From Ustilaginoidea virens (taxonomy: Eukaryota > Ascomycota > Sordariomycetes > Hypocreales > Clavicipitaceae): DNA of 64,000 nucleotides. Shown one piece after another: positions 11,301 through 21,967 of the stretch. Every line of letters begins with the position of its first letter. Positions within the stretch are counted from its first letter, which is position 1. The stretch is taken from NCBI RefSeq assembly GCF_000687475.1, contig NC_057320.1:1302001-1366000 (forward strand). Direction: 5' to 3'. Position numbers and translations under genes: made by a program. The notes under the pieces were generated by a model that saw only the letters and a list, made by a program, of their open reading frames with translations, was not told where the DNA came from and searched no databases.

Positions 11301-13156
11301 ACCTACTGGTGAATAAGCTGTTCCTAGTAAACAACAACATCTTATAGTCCAGCTACCTACCCTAGCTTCCATATATCCTTCTGATATATATCCTTCTAAA
11401 GTAAGTACTGAGACTAGTAGCAGTCCTACACTACGAAGGTTAGCTAGGCTGGCTAGTAAGAATGCTTCTAGTATGGCTTTTATTAGCAGTTTTTTTCTAG
11501 GCACTAAGGAACGCCTATACCGATTATCCCTACCGCCTGAACTAAGGTTTTAGAAAGACCTAAAAGGTTACCATTTCGAACCAGAATTTAAAGAGGCTAT
11601 AAAGAGCGAATTCTACGATAATTGGAATAAAGGAACCTTTAAGCCTACCTAACTATCAGACCTTCCAAATAATTATAAGCCTATACCACTTACGTGGGTG
11701 TTTAAATATAAGTGTGATAAACACGGCTTTCTCACTAAATTTAAAGCCCGAATTTGTGTGCGTGGTGATCTTCAACCTTATAGTGATAAAGAGACTTATG
11801 CTGCTATGCTAGCTGTTAAGTCCTTCTGAATCTTAATAGCTATTATAATGAAGTTCGACCTTGACACTATACAAATGGATGCTGTATCGGCATTTACTAA
11901 TAGCCTATAGGATGAAATCGTCTATATCGAATATCCAGATGGATTTAAAAGACCTGGATGGGCACTATTATTACAACGCGCCTTATATAGTCTTCGCAGG
12001 TCCCCTTACCTATAGCAATAAGAGCTTTTATTAACCCTTAAATCCCTCGACCTTACTCTTATCACAGAAGACCCTTACATTATAATTACTACCACTATAG
12101 TAGTCTTTTATTTTATGGATGATATAGTAGTACTATTTCAACCAAAGAATCGTCCTAAAGCAGAATCCCTCGTCAATAAATTAAAAGCAGCCTATAAAAT
12201 GAAGGACCTTAGTACTCTAAAATGGTTCCTAGGTATCCGAATTATACGGTATCGGCCTACTAAGACCTGGCTATTGCAAGACTCTTATATAGAAAAGCTT
12301 GCATACGACTTCTTAAAAGGAAGAAATATTACATATAAAAACTATCCAATTCTAGAATAGCCTCTTGATAAATATACTGGTATCGCTACAGCACACGAGA
12401 TATACTAGTACCAAAAGCTTATGGGCTCTATAAATTACCCAACCACTATGACCCGACCTGATACTGCTGTAGCAGTCTCCCGCCTTTCAGAACATCTACA
12501 CAACCCTTCTCCTTACTATTACCTACTAGCTATAGGGGTCACAATGTACCTCTATATCACACGTTACTTAGCTATTCAATATACTGCCATACAACAACCA
12601 AGTGATGATATCCAGCAGGAACCGTCTACTAAAAAGCTATTAATATCTTCTGATGCTGCTTTTGCCGATGATAAAGAGACCCGAAAGTCTACCTAGGGCT
12701 CTTTCTTTAGCCTATTTGGCGGACCTATTGGTTGGGAAGCCACTAAACAACATACCGTTACCATATCTTCCACCGAAGTAGAGCTACTAGCACTATTATC
12801 AACTGCTAAGACCACTATATCTGTAACCCGTCTTATGGAACAACTAGGACTTAAGCTTGATTATAAGGTTACTATTGAGTGCGATAACCTACAAGCTATA
12901 CGCCTAGTAATAACAACAATGCCCCGTATTAACACTGCATTAAAGCATGTTGATATCCACAACAGCTGGCTACGATAGGCTTATCAGTAGGGTTTATTCG
13001 ACCTGACTTATATCCCTACTAATAATATAGTAGCGGATGGGCTCATAAAGGCTCTTATAGGTCAACGATTTACTACCTTCCGTAACCAACTAGGCCTAGT
13101 AGATATTGAGGACCTAGTACGAAAAACAGAAGATAATGAGAGTGATACTGACTAGC
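8338..13156 (+). pseudogene. Cop1 gag-pol polyprotein, inactivated
   Basis: One long frame starting MATNTDLGNPANFQLLG at 8338, interrupted by dozens of TAG/TAA at positions where the other copy or the family suggests Gln. Domains seen: gag; a CCHC knuckle (~9189-9230) in which His and the last Cys read as Tyr; aspartic protease (WILDSGSNTH, ~9607-9636); pre-integrase zinc finger (~10178-10310); integrase core (IDIF, HRDND, QNGLAKR; ~10340-10800); RT (~11680-12345, with FMDDIVV at 12112-12132); RNase H (~12640-13090, SSDAAFADD, STEVELLAL, ECDNLQAI). Short open pieces at 12115-12360 and 12421-12696 belong to RT and RNase H. The damage is of RIP type (C to T, G to A). Confidence 0.9.
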
Positions 13157-13182
13157 TAGATAGAGCTATATTCTAGCCTATC

Positions 13183-13192
13183 TAGGGGGGTA
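13183..13192 (+). promoter_or_regulatory. Polypurine tract of Cop1
   Basis: TAGGGGGGTA immediately precedes the 3' LTR (13193). The reverse copy has TACCCCCCTA next to its 3' LTR at 14916. It would prime plus-strand DNA synthesis. Confidence 0.8.
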
Positions 13193-13753
13193 TGTCAGAA
13201 TGAAATTATTTATTGTTATTTTATTTTATTATTTTTGGATATCTATCGCCGACAATCTCTACGCATCGCCGCATCATCAGATTGAGAAAGGTATTAAGTA
13301 TTCAGTACTTATATTTATATGGCAGCTGCTAGTAAAGTTGAGTACCTAGTACTTACACACATTCCCTTACGCGCAAACATATGATGCATCACAAATTGAT
13401 CACACCACTTTATCGTCGCAAATCTCGATGTACTACAAATACACATTTCGCCACATATCTATGATATCACAGTATGGTCACGATATTCACGTCAGATTGA
13501 TTTCACTAGGGATGTTCTATATTGGAATATTATGTATTTAAATCCCTAGATATTCCTACCCAAATAGTGGGAGGGAAGGAAGTATGGATGTATGCATGCA
13601 AGCAAGTATGCAGAATTAATGCACATCAGATTGTCCCTACGCCTTAGTCTCGTATCTTATCTGTGCCGTTACTTTACCTTACTGCGATTTTACCATTCCA
13701 CTGCCTTTATCCTTCGCATACTGCATTATCTTAGCAGGCGAAAACGTTTGATA
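13193..13753 (+). repeat. 3' LTR of Cop1
   Basis: 561 bp, TGTCAGAATG...TTTGATA, followed by the target duplication GTAAC (13754-13758). The terminal C to T change makes the end TGATA instead of TGACA. The open frame at 13592-13789 is an LTR artefact. Confidence 0.93.
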
Positions 13754-13764
13754 GTAACAAACGC

Positions 13765-14378
13765 CTTTTCTATCTGTCCTTATTATTGATAAATTAACAG
13801 CCTAATAGAGTGGAAATGGCCTCATAGCACTATATGCTGAGCCGTATAGGTGCGATAAGTGCAATATAGCTCTTTGTAAGTCTGGAAATTGCCGGTACTT
13901 CTGTTATTATACTACTTCCTAGCCTGCAATTATACCCTTTAATTTACGGTTTTGTATTAGCTTAAATTCTAGTCAGTTACAAAAGCTGCACTTTAATATA
14001 GTTAAAGGGAGGCAAAAAATAATAAGCCGAAAGAATATTATTACGGCCTAGCCCCGTTTTAAAAAACTAGAGTATATATAGGATTTAAATATATAATCTT
14101 TTAAAGTATATAAGCTATTAATGTCGGAATCGCTGTCGTAATTGCCTCCTTCAATTAGACACATTACGACAGATATGCCGTTATGTACTATTACGCATGA
14201 TATAGCCCCGCTTTTCCCTGCGCCCTGATTAGGCGCACAGGCGGCCCGCCGAGACGCGCTGCTGTATGTGACTGCGTCATGCATACAAAAGGCCATATTG
14301 TGTAATTTCTCCTCTTTTGCTTCTTTTCCTACCTTTCTTAAATAGTCATTAACATAGTAATAGAATTTTTTGCTTAAT
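13765..14378 (+). pseudogene. Unassigned remnant, possibly C-terminal part of a DNA-transposon transposase
   Basis: 614 bp between the family-A LTR duplication and the Cop1b duplication. On the plus strand, about 13838-13905 reads EPYRCDKCNIALCKSGNC. This Cys-rich pattern is like the C-terminal zinc motif of fungal piggyBac-like (DDE_Tnp_1_7) transposases. Upstream text (...TPFLSVLIIDKL) runs on from the left side of the LTR insertion. An 82-aa minus-strand open frame (14048-14296, with a DSDSD stretch) overlaps and is unexplained. The assignment is tentative. No terminal inverted repeats were found. Confidence 0.35.
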
Positions 14379-14383
14379 GACTA

Positions 14384-14915
14384 TGTCAAACGGTTTTTGC
14401 CTGCTAAGATAATATAGTATGCGAAAGATAAAGGCAGTGGAATGGTAAAATCGCTGCAAAGTGACGGAATAGATAAGATACGAGACTAAGACATAGGAAT
14501 AATCTGATATTTACTTGCGTGCATGCATGCTTCCTTCCCACTATTTGGGTAGAAATATCTAGGGATTTAAATACATAATATTCCAACATAGAATATCCCT
14601 AGTGAAATCAATCTGACGTGAATATCATGACCATACTGTGATATCATAGATATGTGGCAAAATGTGCATTTGTAGTGCATTGAGATTTGCGACAATAAAG
14701 TGGTGTAATCAATTTGTAATGCATCATATGCTTGCGCGTAAAGGAATGTGTGTAAGTACTGGGTACTTAACTTTACTAGCAGCCGCCATATAAATATAAG
14801 TACTGAATACTTAATATCTTTTTCAATCTGATGATGCGGCGATGCGTAGAGATTATTGGCGATAGATATCCAAAAATAATAAAATAAAATAATAATAAAT
14901 AATTTCATTCTGACA
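14384..14915 (-). repeat. 3' LTR of Cop1b
   Basis: Reads TGTCAAACGG...TTTCATTCTGACA on the plus strand, the reverse complement of the Cop1 LTR. It is shorter than the 561-bp Cop1 LTR, mainly in the stretch around the ATGCATGC motif. TACCCCCCTAG (polypurine tract, complement) follows at 14916. Minus-strand open frames 14404-14589 and 14567-14908 lie within or across it and are not genes. Confidence 0.9.
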
Positions 14916-15209
14916 TACCCCCCTAGATAGGCTAGGATATAGCTCTATCTAGCTAGTCGGTATCATTAGTCGGTATAGTTAAGGTGGTATAAGTGGTCGG
15001 TATAGGCACTTCTCGGTACCTAGAAAGAAGCTGCGAATAAAAGCCGTACTAAAAGTATTCTTACTAGCTAGTCTAGCTGACCTTCGTAGTGTAGGACTAG
15101 TCTTAGCACTTGCTTCAGAAGGATGTGTGAAAGCTGGGGTAGGTAGCTAGACTGTAAGATGTTGTTTATTAGGAACAGCTTGTTCACTAGTGGGTATAGA
15201 AGTCGAAGG

Positions 15210-15419
15210 TGTCAAGGATTCGGGCTACGCCCGTCTCATACTACTAAAGACAAGCTCACAGTAAGTGCGCGCGGCTAGTGTGATATAGGTGTCAATTGTA
15301 CCAAGTCAAAGTAACTTGGTACAATACGTACTCTTTTGGCCGTATGGTCAAGAGAGTAGGTTTTTACCTGGCGATGTGCGCGGCACCCGCTTAGGGCCCA
15401 ATTGGGCCACTTCGTTACA
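15210..15419 (+). mobile_element. 210-bp solo LTR of a gypsy-like family inside Cop1b
   Basis: TGTCAAGG...CGTTACA with the target duplication GAAGG on both sides (15205-15209, 15420-15424). The insertion point is clear from comparison with Cop1 near 11295. The start shares the hairpin word CGGGCTACGCCCG with the Gyp1 and Gyp2 LTRs. It holds a perfect 12-bp stem with a 7-nt loop (15295-15306 with 15314-15325, ATTGTACCAAGT). No related internal region is in the window. Confidence 0.75.
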
Positions 15420-16000
15420 GAAGGTAAGGTTGGGCTAGGAATATAAGGCTGAGTAAGGGTAGGAGAGACAGGTATAACAGTAGTAGAAGAGTGAGATATA
15501 TAGAGCTCGTCTATATCCTCATACTTAGAAGCGTTGTCAATATATTGTGATGGATGTATCCCAAGTTATTGTGGTATAGTGGCGGCTTTACCACTGTCGT
15601 AGTTATTCTCATCAACGGTAATATCACGTATTTGTGTAATACCCCCCGAGCGTTCAGCTGGGCCGTTTTATGCCGATGAATAAGGCGCTGTGACTTCATC
15701 CTCTATACCTAAGGATGTCTTATCGCGGTGACCTAGTCGGTTATGCCATATCGTAGCCGTAGCTTCCGAGGCAGACGCATTTTGGGTATCCTTTAAGATA
15801 GCCCCTACTGTAGCGGGCGCTGTAGTGGTTGGAATGGGATGAAATGATGTGCATTGTGTAGCCGCAAAATTATTAATTGATGGAGACATATTTTTATCCG
15901 GTATAGTAGGGTCTTCCCTACTAATAATAGATAAAGGAGGTGTAGTATCCTCAGAGGTAGTAGATATGGAAGGGCAAGATACCGTAATATCGTCAGAAGG

Positions 16001-16180
16001 GTAAGATACCGTAGTATCCCCAGTAGTAGTAGTAATAACAATTGGGTAAGATACCGTAGTATCCCCAGTAGTGGTAGTAATGGCGGTTGGGTAAGATACC
16101 GTAGTATCCCCAATAGTGGTAGTAATGGCGGTTGGGTAAGATACCGTAGTATCCCCAATGGTAGTAGTGGTGGCAGTAGC
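16001..16180 (-). repeat. 45-bp tandem repeat in Cop1b polyprotein
   Basis: GTAAGATACCGTAGTATCCCC recurs at 16001, 16046, 16091 and 16136, an exact 45-bp period. On the minus strand each unit encodes about 15 residues (ITTTTGDTTVSYP type), so the expansion keeps the frame. Cop1 has no equivalent array (about 9950-9985). Confidence 0.9.
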
Positions 16181-16760
16181 AATAGCGACTTCGCTATACT
16201 TAATAACCTGCTGGCCAAACATCCGGTTGGTATAAAATAAATGGTCCTTATTGCGTGTAATCCAGCCAGTCTGTGAGTTCCAGTGGTAATTCGCACGTAT
16301 AAATCGTTCCAAGCTTGCCATATTAGTATGAAACGTTGGAATATATGCTACGTGTAGTAGCTCGAAGATGCCTTTATTAGTATTTAATCGCACTCTTCCA
16401 TATCCTAGTATAGAAGAATTAGATTCGCCTGCAAATGCTGTTTCTAGCTCGATATTTGGAATGTAATTTAGTAACCGGTCCTTATTGTTGGTAATGTGGG
16501 TGTTGGAACCATTATCCAGTATCCAGGAATCTTTAAGTGGATAGAGTGTGGTTGAGAGAGATACTTATGGGCTGGTAATAGGCGTTGATAATATAGTCGG
16601 TTCGGGTTGCATAAGGTTGTATAACGTATTGCTATCCTTGCTAGCAAACGCACTTCTAAGTGATTTAGATAGTTGTGATATTATAGAAGTAGAAGAGGGT
16701 TGATGTAACACAATAGGATTAATCGTAATTCCTTTCGCTTGTAATGCTTTGATAACTATA

Positions 16761-17537
16761 TGTTAAAATCCTATAGTAGCCTATTAGGCTGCTGGCCTAA
16801 TGCCCTACTGGTCTACTAACCTTCTGGCCTTTATACCGCCTCTTGGACTTATGGTAGTCTTACCTTAGGCTTTTGCCTTTTACCTTAAGGATTTTCAGTG
16901 GATTATTTACTGTATATCAAGTAAGGTAGGCCTTGTTAAAAAGGTGTGGCATTGCTAAATTAGCGTGGTAGCCCATTAGCGTGGTGGCGGCCTACTAGTG
17001 TGGTGGCTAGTCCACTAGTGTGGTGGTTAGTCACTAGCGTGGTGGCTAGTCCACTAGTGTGGTGGCTAGTATACTAGCGTGGTGGTTAGTCTACTAGCGT
17101 AATGGCTAGTTACTAGTGCGGTGGTTAGGGTGGTTGGAAAGGCCGGATATAGTGGGTTTGCTGACGTATCATATACGTGGCATAGCGAGCATTACGGGGA
17201 GCTTTCTTACTGGCTACCTTGGATGCCTGGGCCCACCCCTCCTTCGTGTATATATAGGATAGCTTTCCCCCTTCTTTCTAGATAGTAGAAGGGCAGCACA
17301 ATCGAGTCTGTTAATGCACTATATGCCTCTTAACTTCTTACCTTCCCTGCGTTTTCTGGTTATCTTATATTTGCCTTGCCTTTACACTTGCCTTGCTTTA
17401 TAGCACTTGTATAGTCTTAGGACTTAGTGAAAAATCTAGTATTTATACTAAGATTAGTTCACAGGTCGCAGACAGTCTTGTGCCATCTAGCTAGCTAGTA
17501 AGGCTCTGCTTTTATAGTGACCTTGAGAATTGCAATA
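16761..17537 (+). mobile_element. Solo LTR, family A, inserted in Cop1b
   Basis: 777 bp, TGTTAAAATCC...AATTGCAATA, with the target duplication CTATA at 16756-16760 and 17538-17542. Joining the flanks restores the Cop1 gag/protease text. The interior (about 16960-17120) has some nine diverged units of a ~20-bp repeat of the type CTAGTGTGGTGGCTAGTC. The last bases read ATA where TAACA is inferred, consistent with C to T change. Confidence 0.88.
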
Positions 17538-19428
17538 CTATATCCTTGAAGCGCTGATCAGATGAAAGTTTGGATTAGACTTTATTAAGTATAGTGGTAT
17601 TGGGCTTCCAATCCTTAGGCGCCTTTTGCTGGTTTAAAATATAACAATCTTCCCAGCGGTGAAAAAGGCCACAAATGCATGGTTGTTTTGGCTTGGTAAT
17701 GTTGGTTATTTTTTGTTGATTTTGTTAATTTTTATTTGCATCTATAGTGGTATCTATATCCTGGAACGAGGCAAAGACACCTTATGCTCTTTATTGTATA
17801 GCAAACTCTTGCTTAAATAAATCACTGATATAATAACCGTTAGGTATCTTCTTCTCCCATCCTTCTTTATTATTGCATTGCTTTTCCTTGATTCTATTCT
17901 TCTAATAATTAGAAAAGGCTGGTGCAATAGATTCCACAGCGTCGATAAAATCCTAGGTTGGTTAGAGTTCTTATATATCTGGTAGGTTGATATTAATAGC
18001 TTCTGCAAGGACTTTCTTGTAGGAAGTAATCTAACTGGATATTTTAGTCCTATTAGGACTTCGCAGTATAGCTGTATAGTGCTGACGGATATCTTTTTCA
18101 TGGTCCTAAGTGGTAGGCTGCAAGCGTTGTTTTAACAGGTATAGCTGTGCGGCAACATTATTCTCCTGGCTTATAGTATCGTAGTAGTTGCCTATAGTTG
18201 CAATAATCTAGCGTTGGATATTAATGAGAGCCTTTTTCTTATCCTTATAATCCTGTAGGGCAGTCCTATAGACATTCGTTATATACTGCAACCTAGTAAG
18301 ATCAGAATCATTAAGGTTAAGGATAGAGGAAGCATGAGGCTTGATAGTAGAAGCGGTAGGCTCAACGGGCTGTTATAAAGTAGGCCTATCTTGCACAGAA
18401 GGGTTGATATAGGCCTAGATATTTTTGTTGACAGCGAACTTCTTAATAATCGAGATCCATTTAAACCAGTCTTTACTGCCTAGCAGTTAGAAGTTTACCG
18501 GGTTCCCTAGGTCGGTATTAGTAGCCATAGTGGAATAGGTAGGAAGAATAGGTAGAAATGCAGGATAGGTAAGATAGGTAGGATAGGTAAGATAGGTAAG
18601 ATAGGAAAGAATAACAATAGGAAAGAATAATAACCTAGCCTTAGTCAAAGAAAATCCAATAGAATAAAAAGTCTAAATAAATCCAAAGGGCAAAATAGTC
18701 CCAGTAAATAGTCCTAGGCAAAAGGGATCAATTTAGGTGGTCAATCCAGTTAATCCAGTCATAATATACCACACTTATAGTCCTCCGGCTTTAGTAGTTA
18801 AAAGTCGCTTGCCGGCTTCCTAAGTCAGAAGAAATGTTTCGCGCAGGCAAATGTGTCGGCACTGCTGCGTTCTTTTGGGCTATGCCTTGCATTAGCAATT
18901 TATATGGCAGTATAGGTGCCCTAGTAGAACTTTTGCCTGAGGCTGATTTCTTCGTCGGAAAGAATATTTAATCATAGAAAATCATTTGGTAAGATAGCGA
19001 CGATATAATAGAAGGTGCGTAGGTAAGCAGTTGGTATGCCTATTACGCGGCGAAGGTAGGAATAAAGTGATAGAATTTGCGCGATTGTGCAGATTTGCAC
19101 GCTATTTATCACGCGTTTATATAGTCCTAGTAATAATATTAGCACAGAGGTATAAGAAATATAGCAGCAAGAAAAGATTGATATTGCATAAATTGCGTAA
19201 TTGCACTCTTGCAAACCTATGCACAGCTGCGTGCAGCTGGCTAAAGTCAGTACGCAGTTATTTGCGTGTATAATAAAAAGGGGAAGCAGCTGGCAATCCG
19301 TCGGACCAGCTGGTAATTTGTCGGCGTGCAGCTGGCAATAAATGCACGCAAATAATAGTCTAAGAGAAATCGATAGGATAAAATAGATAGAATAAAGCGA
19401 TTTACCGGGTGCAAACCGGGCTCATAAC

Positions 19429-19960
19429 TGTCAAACGGTTTTTGCCTGCTAAGATAATATAGTATGCGAAAGATAAAGGCAGTGGAATAGTAAAATCGCT
19501 GCAAAGTGACGGCATAGATAAGATACGAGACTAAGGCATAGGAACAATCTGATATTTACTTGCGTGCATGCATGCTTCCTTCCCACTATTTGGGTAGGAA
19601 TATCTAGGGATTTAAATACATAATATTCCAACATAGAATATCCCTAGTGAAATCAATCTGACGTGAATATTATGACCATACTGTGATATTATAGATATGT
19701 GGCGAAATGTGCATTTATAGTGCATCGAGATTTACGACGATAAAGTAGTGTGATCAATTTGTGATGCATTATATGTTTGCGCGTAAAGGAATATGTGTAA
19801 GTACTGGGTACTCAACTTTACTAGCAGCCGCCATATAAATATAAGTACTGAATACTTAATACCTTTTTCAATCTGATGATGCGGCGATGCGTAGAGATTG
19901 TCGGCGATAGATATCCAAAAATAATAAAATAAAATAATAATAAATAATTTCATTTTGACA
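19429..19960 (-). repeat. 5' LTR of Cop1b
   Basis: 532 bp, same length as its partner at 14384. On the internal side the complement of the PBS (CCGGGCTCATAAC) occupies 19416-19428. Minus-strand frames 19247-19504, 19449-19634 and 19732-19953 are LTR text. Confidence 0.9.
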
Positions 19961-19971
19961 GACTATATAGT

Positions 19972-20671
19972 TGTTAAAATCCTATAGTAGCCTACTAGGC
20001 TGCTGGCATAATGCCCTACTGGCTTACTGACTTTCTAGCCCTTATACCGCCTTTTGGACTTACGGTAGTCTTATCAACCTTAGGCCTTTGCCTTTTATCT
20101 TAAGGATTTTCAGTAGATTATTTACTGTATATCAAGTAAGGTAGGCCTTGTTAAAAAAGGTGTGGTATTGCTAAATTAGCGTGATGACCTACTAGTATGG
20201 TGACGGCCTACTAGCGTGGTGGTTAGTCACTAGCGTGGTGGTTGGTTATTAGTGTGGTGGTTAAGGTGGTTGGAAAGGCCGGATATAGCGGGGTTGCTGG
20301 CGTATCATATACGTGGCACAGCGAGCATTACGGGGAGCTTTCTTATTAGCTACCCTAGATGCCTGGGCCCACCCCTTCTTCTTGTATATATAAGATAGCT
20401 TTCCCCCTTCTTTCTAGATAGTAGAAGGACAACACAATCGAACCTATTAATGCACTATATGCCTCTTAACTCCCATCTTTCCTACGTTTCTGGTTATTTT
20501 ATATTTGCCTTGCCTTTGCACTTGCCTCGCTTTATAGCACTTGTATAGTCTTAGGACTTAGTGACAAAATCTAATATTTATACTAAGATTAAGTTATAGG
20601 TCGTATATAGTCTTATACCATCTAGCTAGCTAGTAAGGCTTTGCTTTATAGTAACCTTTAAAATTGCAATA
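19972..20671 (+). mobile_element. Solo LTR, family A
   Basis: About 700 bp, TGTTAAAATCC...AAATTGCAATA, only 11 bp right of Cop1b. The flanking pentamers are ATAGT and ATATT, an imperfect match, so the duplication is uncertain. It is the same GTGGTGG-repeat subtype as 16761, with fewer repeat units. The following 20672-20847 is AT-rich with nothing recognisable. Confidence 0.75.
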
Positions 20672-20847
20672 ATATTCTTACCCTGGATATTAATATAATT
20701 AGTAGCGTAGAGCATAAGCCGCTAAAAGAGTACTAATTAAAAATTAATTATGGTTAGCTAGCTGTAAATATATTAGCATTTTCAACTTTAAAAAATACGG
20801 TTTTTTCCTTCCACAAAAAATGTCTTTATAAGAAGAATAAAATATGC

Positions 20848-21143
20848 TGTTAAAATCCTATAGTAGTCTACTAGACTGCTGGCCTTTTCACCGTCTCTTA
20901 GACTTACGACTGTCCCATCGGACTTACGGTGGTCTTACCAACCTTAGGCCTTTACCGCTTACCTTCCGGACTTTCAGTGGATTAGTACTATATACCAAAT
21001 AAGGTAGGCCCTTATTAGGCCTTATTTAAAAATATTTAGTAAGGCTAGATATAAGGTATCGGGCCTTATTTAAAATTTGGTAAGGTCTGATATGACGTAT
21101 TAAGCCTTGTTTTTAAATATATAGTAAGACGGGATATAACGTA
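20848..21143 (+). mobile_element. Truncated LTR, family A (50-bp-repeat subtype)
   Basis: Starts TGTTAAAATCC at 20848 and follows the 5757 copy up to about GGGATATAACGTA. Similarity then stops, and no 3' end of the LTR is found. The cause of truncation is not visible. Confidence 0.75.
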
Positions 21144-21967
21144 TATATATATTATTCTAGCTAAGCTATTTAGGGGGGATGAGTCCCCGTCTAGCCTAGT
21201 GCTAGTACCTCTATGCCTAATCTATATAAGAAACCCGAATGCCAGGAGGAAAACCTATATACCGTCTTTAATCGGTAGTATCCCTTCGAATTCAAAAGGG
21301 ATTTACTATATATTGCAAGGAGGTGTCCTATCGCGTAAGACTAGGTCTGGCGGCAGGGCTAGAAAAGTATAGATAGTAGGAATACCTTAATAGGCGCGGT
21401 AGTATACATTAGTAGGCATTAGGTTAGCTCTAGGGTGAGTGTATATCGGGTTTAGCATAGACAGTATTATTGGGTAGGGGTAGTAGTAGTAACGTTAATA
21501 TCAGGTGAGCGGCGGTAATACGGTAAGTCGCGCGTTTTATTATTATTGACTTCATCTAATATAGGTTGGGGCAGCTAGCAGACGGTCGAGTGATCTAATA
21601 CAGGTATATAGCGGTATAAAGTCTCCTTTATTTACTCTACCTTTTTATTTTTTTTCCTCCTCCCTTTTTGCTCCTTATTGAAAGTTATTAAAAATTTTCC
21701 TTTACTCCCTTATATGCAGCTCCGCCTCGATTGCGCTACTATAGCTTTTATATGCCATTTATTCTTCAAGATGCTGAATATTCTAAAATTAGGTCCTAGT
21801 CTAGCCTGAAAATAGCTATATCGTCCCTGTGTATGCTGCGGTACTAATATAGCCGCTCATTATTATAACTAATAGGGTAAGAGGTTCTTTTTATTTATTA
21901 TCTACCTTTTGCTAATAGTAGGTAGGGCTTAGGGGTGCCTATTTCTCTTATACTTTAAAGCGGAAGC
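21144..21967. other. Unassigned AT-rich segment
   Basis: 824 bp with no recognisable gene and no match to the other elements in the window. Near 21170-21195 a G-run followed by ATGAGTCCCC forms GGGGGATGAGTCCCC, a possible hairpin. A CT-rich stretch lies at 21620-21680. It could be an LTR of a family not otherwise present, but I found no second copy and no duplication. Confidence 0.4.

Larger units (their letters stand above)
6591..13753 (+). mobile_element. Ty1/copia LTR retrotransposon Cop1, full length, RIP-degraded
   Basis: 7163 bp between 561-bp LTRs (6591-7151 and 13193-13753), with TGTCA...TGACA termini (last copy reads TGATA). The target duplication GTAAC is at 6586-6590 and 13754-13758. 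Order inside: PBS, a foreign miniature-LTR insert, CT-rich leader, gag-PR-IN-RT-RNaseH in one frame (copia order, integrase before RT), polypurine tract. LTRs differ at only a few sites that I could spot, nearly all C/T or G/A changes. The element sits inside a family-A solo LTR. Confidence 0.93.
5757..13759 (+). mobile_element. Solo LTR, family A, split by the Cop1 insertion
   Basis: Begins TGTTAAAATCC at 5757 and ends ...GTAAC|A with the last base at 13759, giving TGTTA...TAACA terminal inverted repeats. The 5-bp target duplication AACGC flanks both ends (5752-5756, 13760-13764). The LTR itself is about 835 bp (5757-6590 plus the terminal base); the rest of the interval is Cop1, inserted one base before the LTR end. 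Four other family-A copies occur at 16761, 19972, 20848 and 29898, all without an internal region. Orientation is given by similarity of all copies. Confidence 0.85.
15425..18528 (-). pseudogene. Cop1b gag and partial pol
   Basis: The gag ATG is at 18528 (minus), with the same MATNTDLGN start as Cop1. gag runs to about 17540, then is cut by the family-A LTR and continues from 16755. The protease/linker region is 16600-15700, with an open frame of 241 codons (16393-15668) matching the Cop1 segment RLNTNKGIFELLH. After the pre-integrase motif (IWHNRLGH) the frame jumps to the integrase C-terminal side (IEDEVTAPYSSA), so the integrase core is missing. RT and RNase H are missing as well. It could not transpose alone. 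Confidence 0.85.
14384..19960 (-). mobile_element. Second Cop1 copy (Cop1b), internally deleted
   Basis: 5577 bp with 532-bp LTRs at 14384-14915 (3' LTR) and 19429-19960 (5' LTR). The target duplication GACTA is at 14379-14383 and 19961-19965. It lacks the RT and RNase H region (joined from the end of pol to the segment matching ~11500 of Cop1) and the integrase core. It carries two later insertions: a 210-bp solo LTR (15210-15419) and a family-A solo LTR (16761-17537). Some segments stay open (e.g. 15668-16393, 241 codons), so RIP damage looks lighter than in Cop1. Confidence 0.9.

Noticed and set aside
5930..17130. CRISPR-like array from the regular 50-bp and 45-bp spacing
   Set aside because: The units are contiguous tandem repeats without unique spacers, inside LTR and polyprotein sequence of a eukaryotic genome.
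21170..21195. Hammerhead-ribozyme-like text around ATGAGTCCCCGTC
   Set aside because: Only a partial resemblance to the CTGATGAG core; the GAAA core and three stems could not be found.
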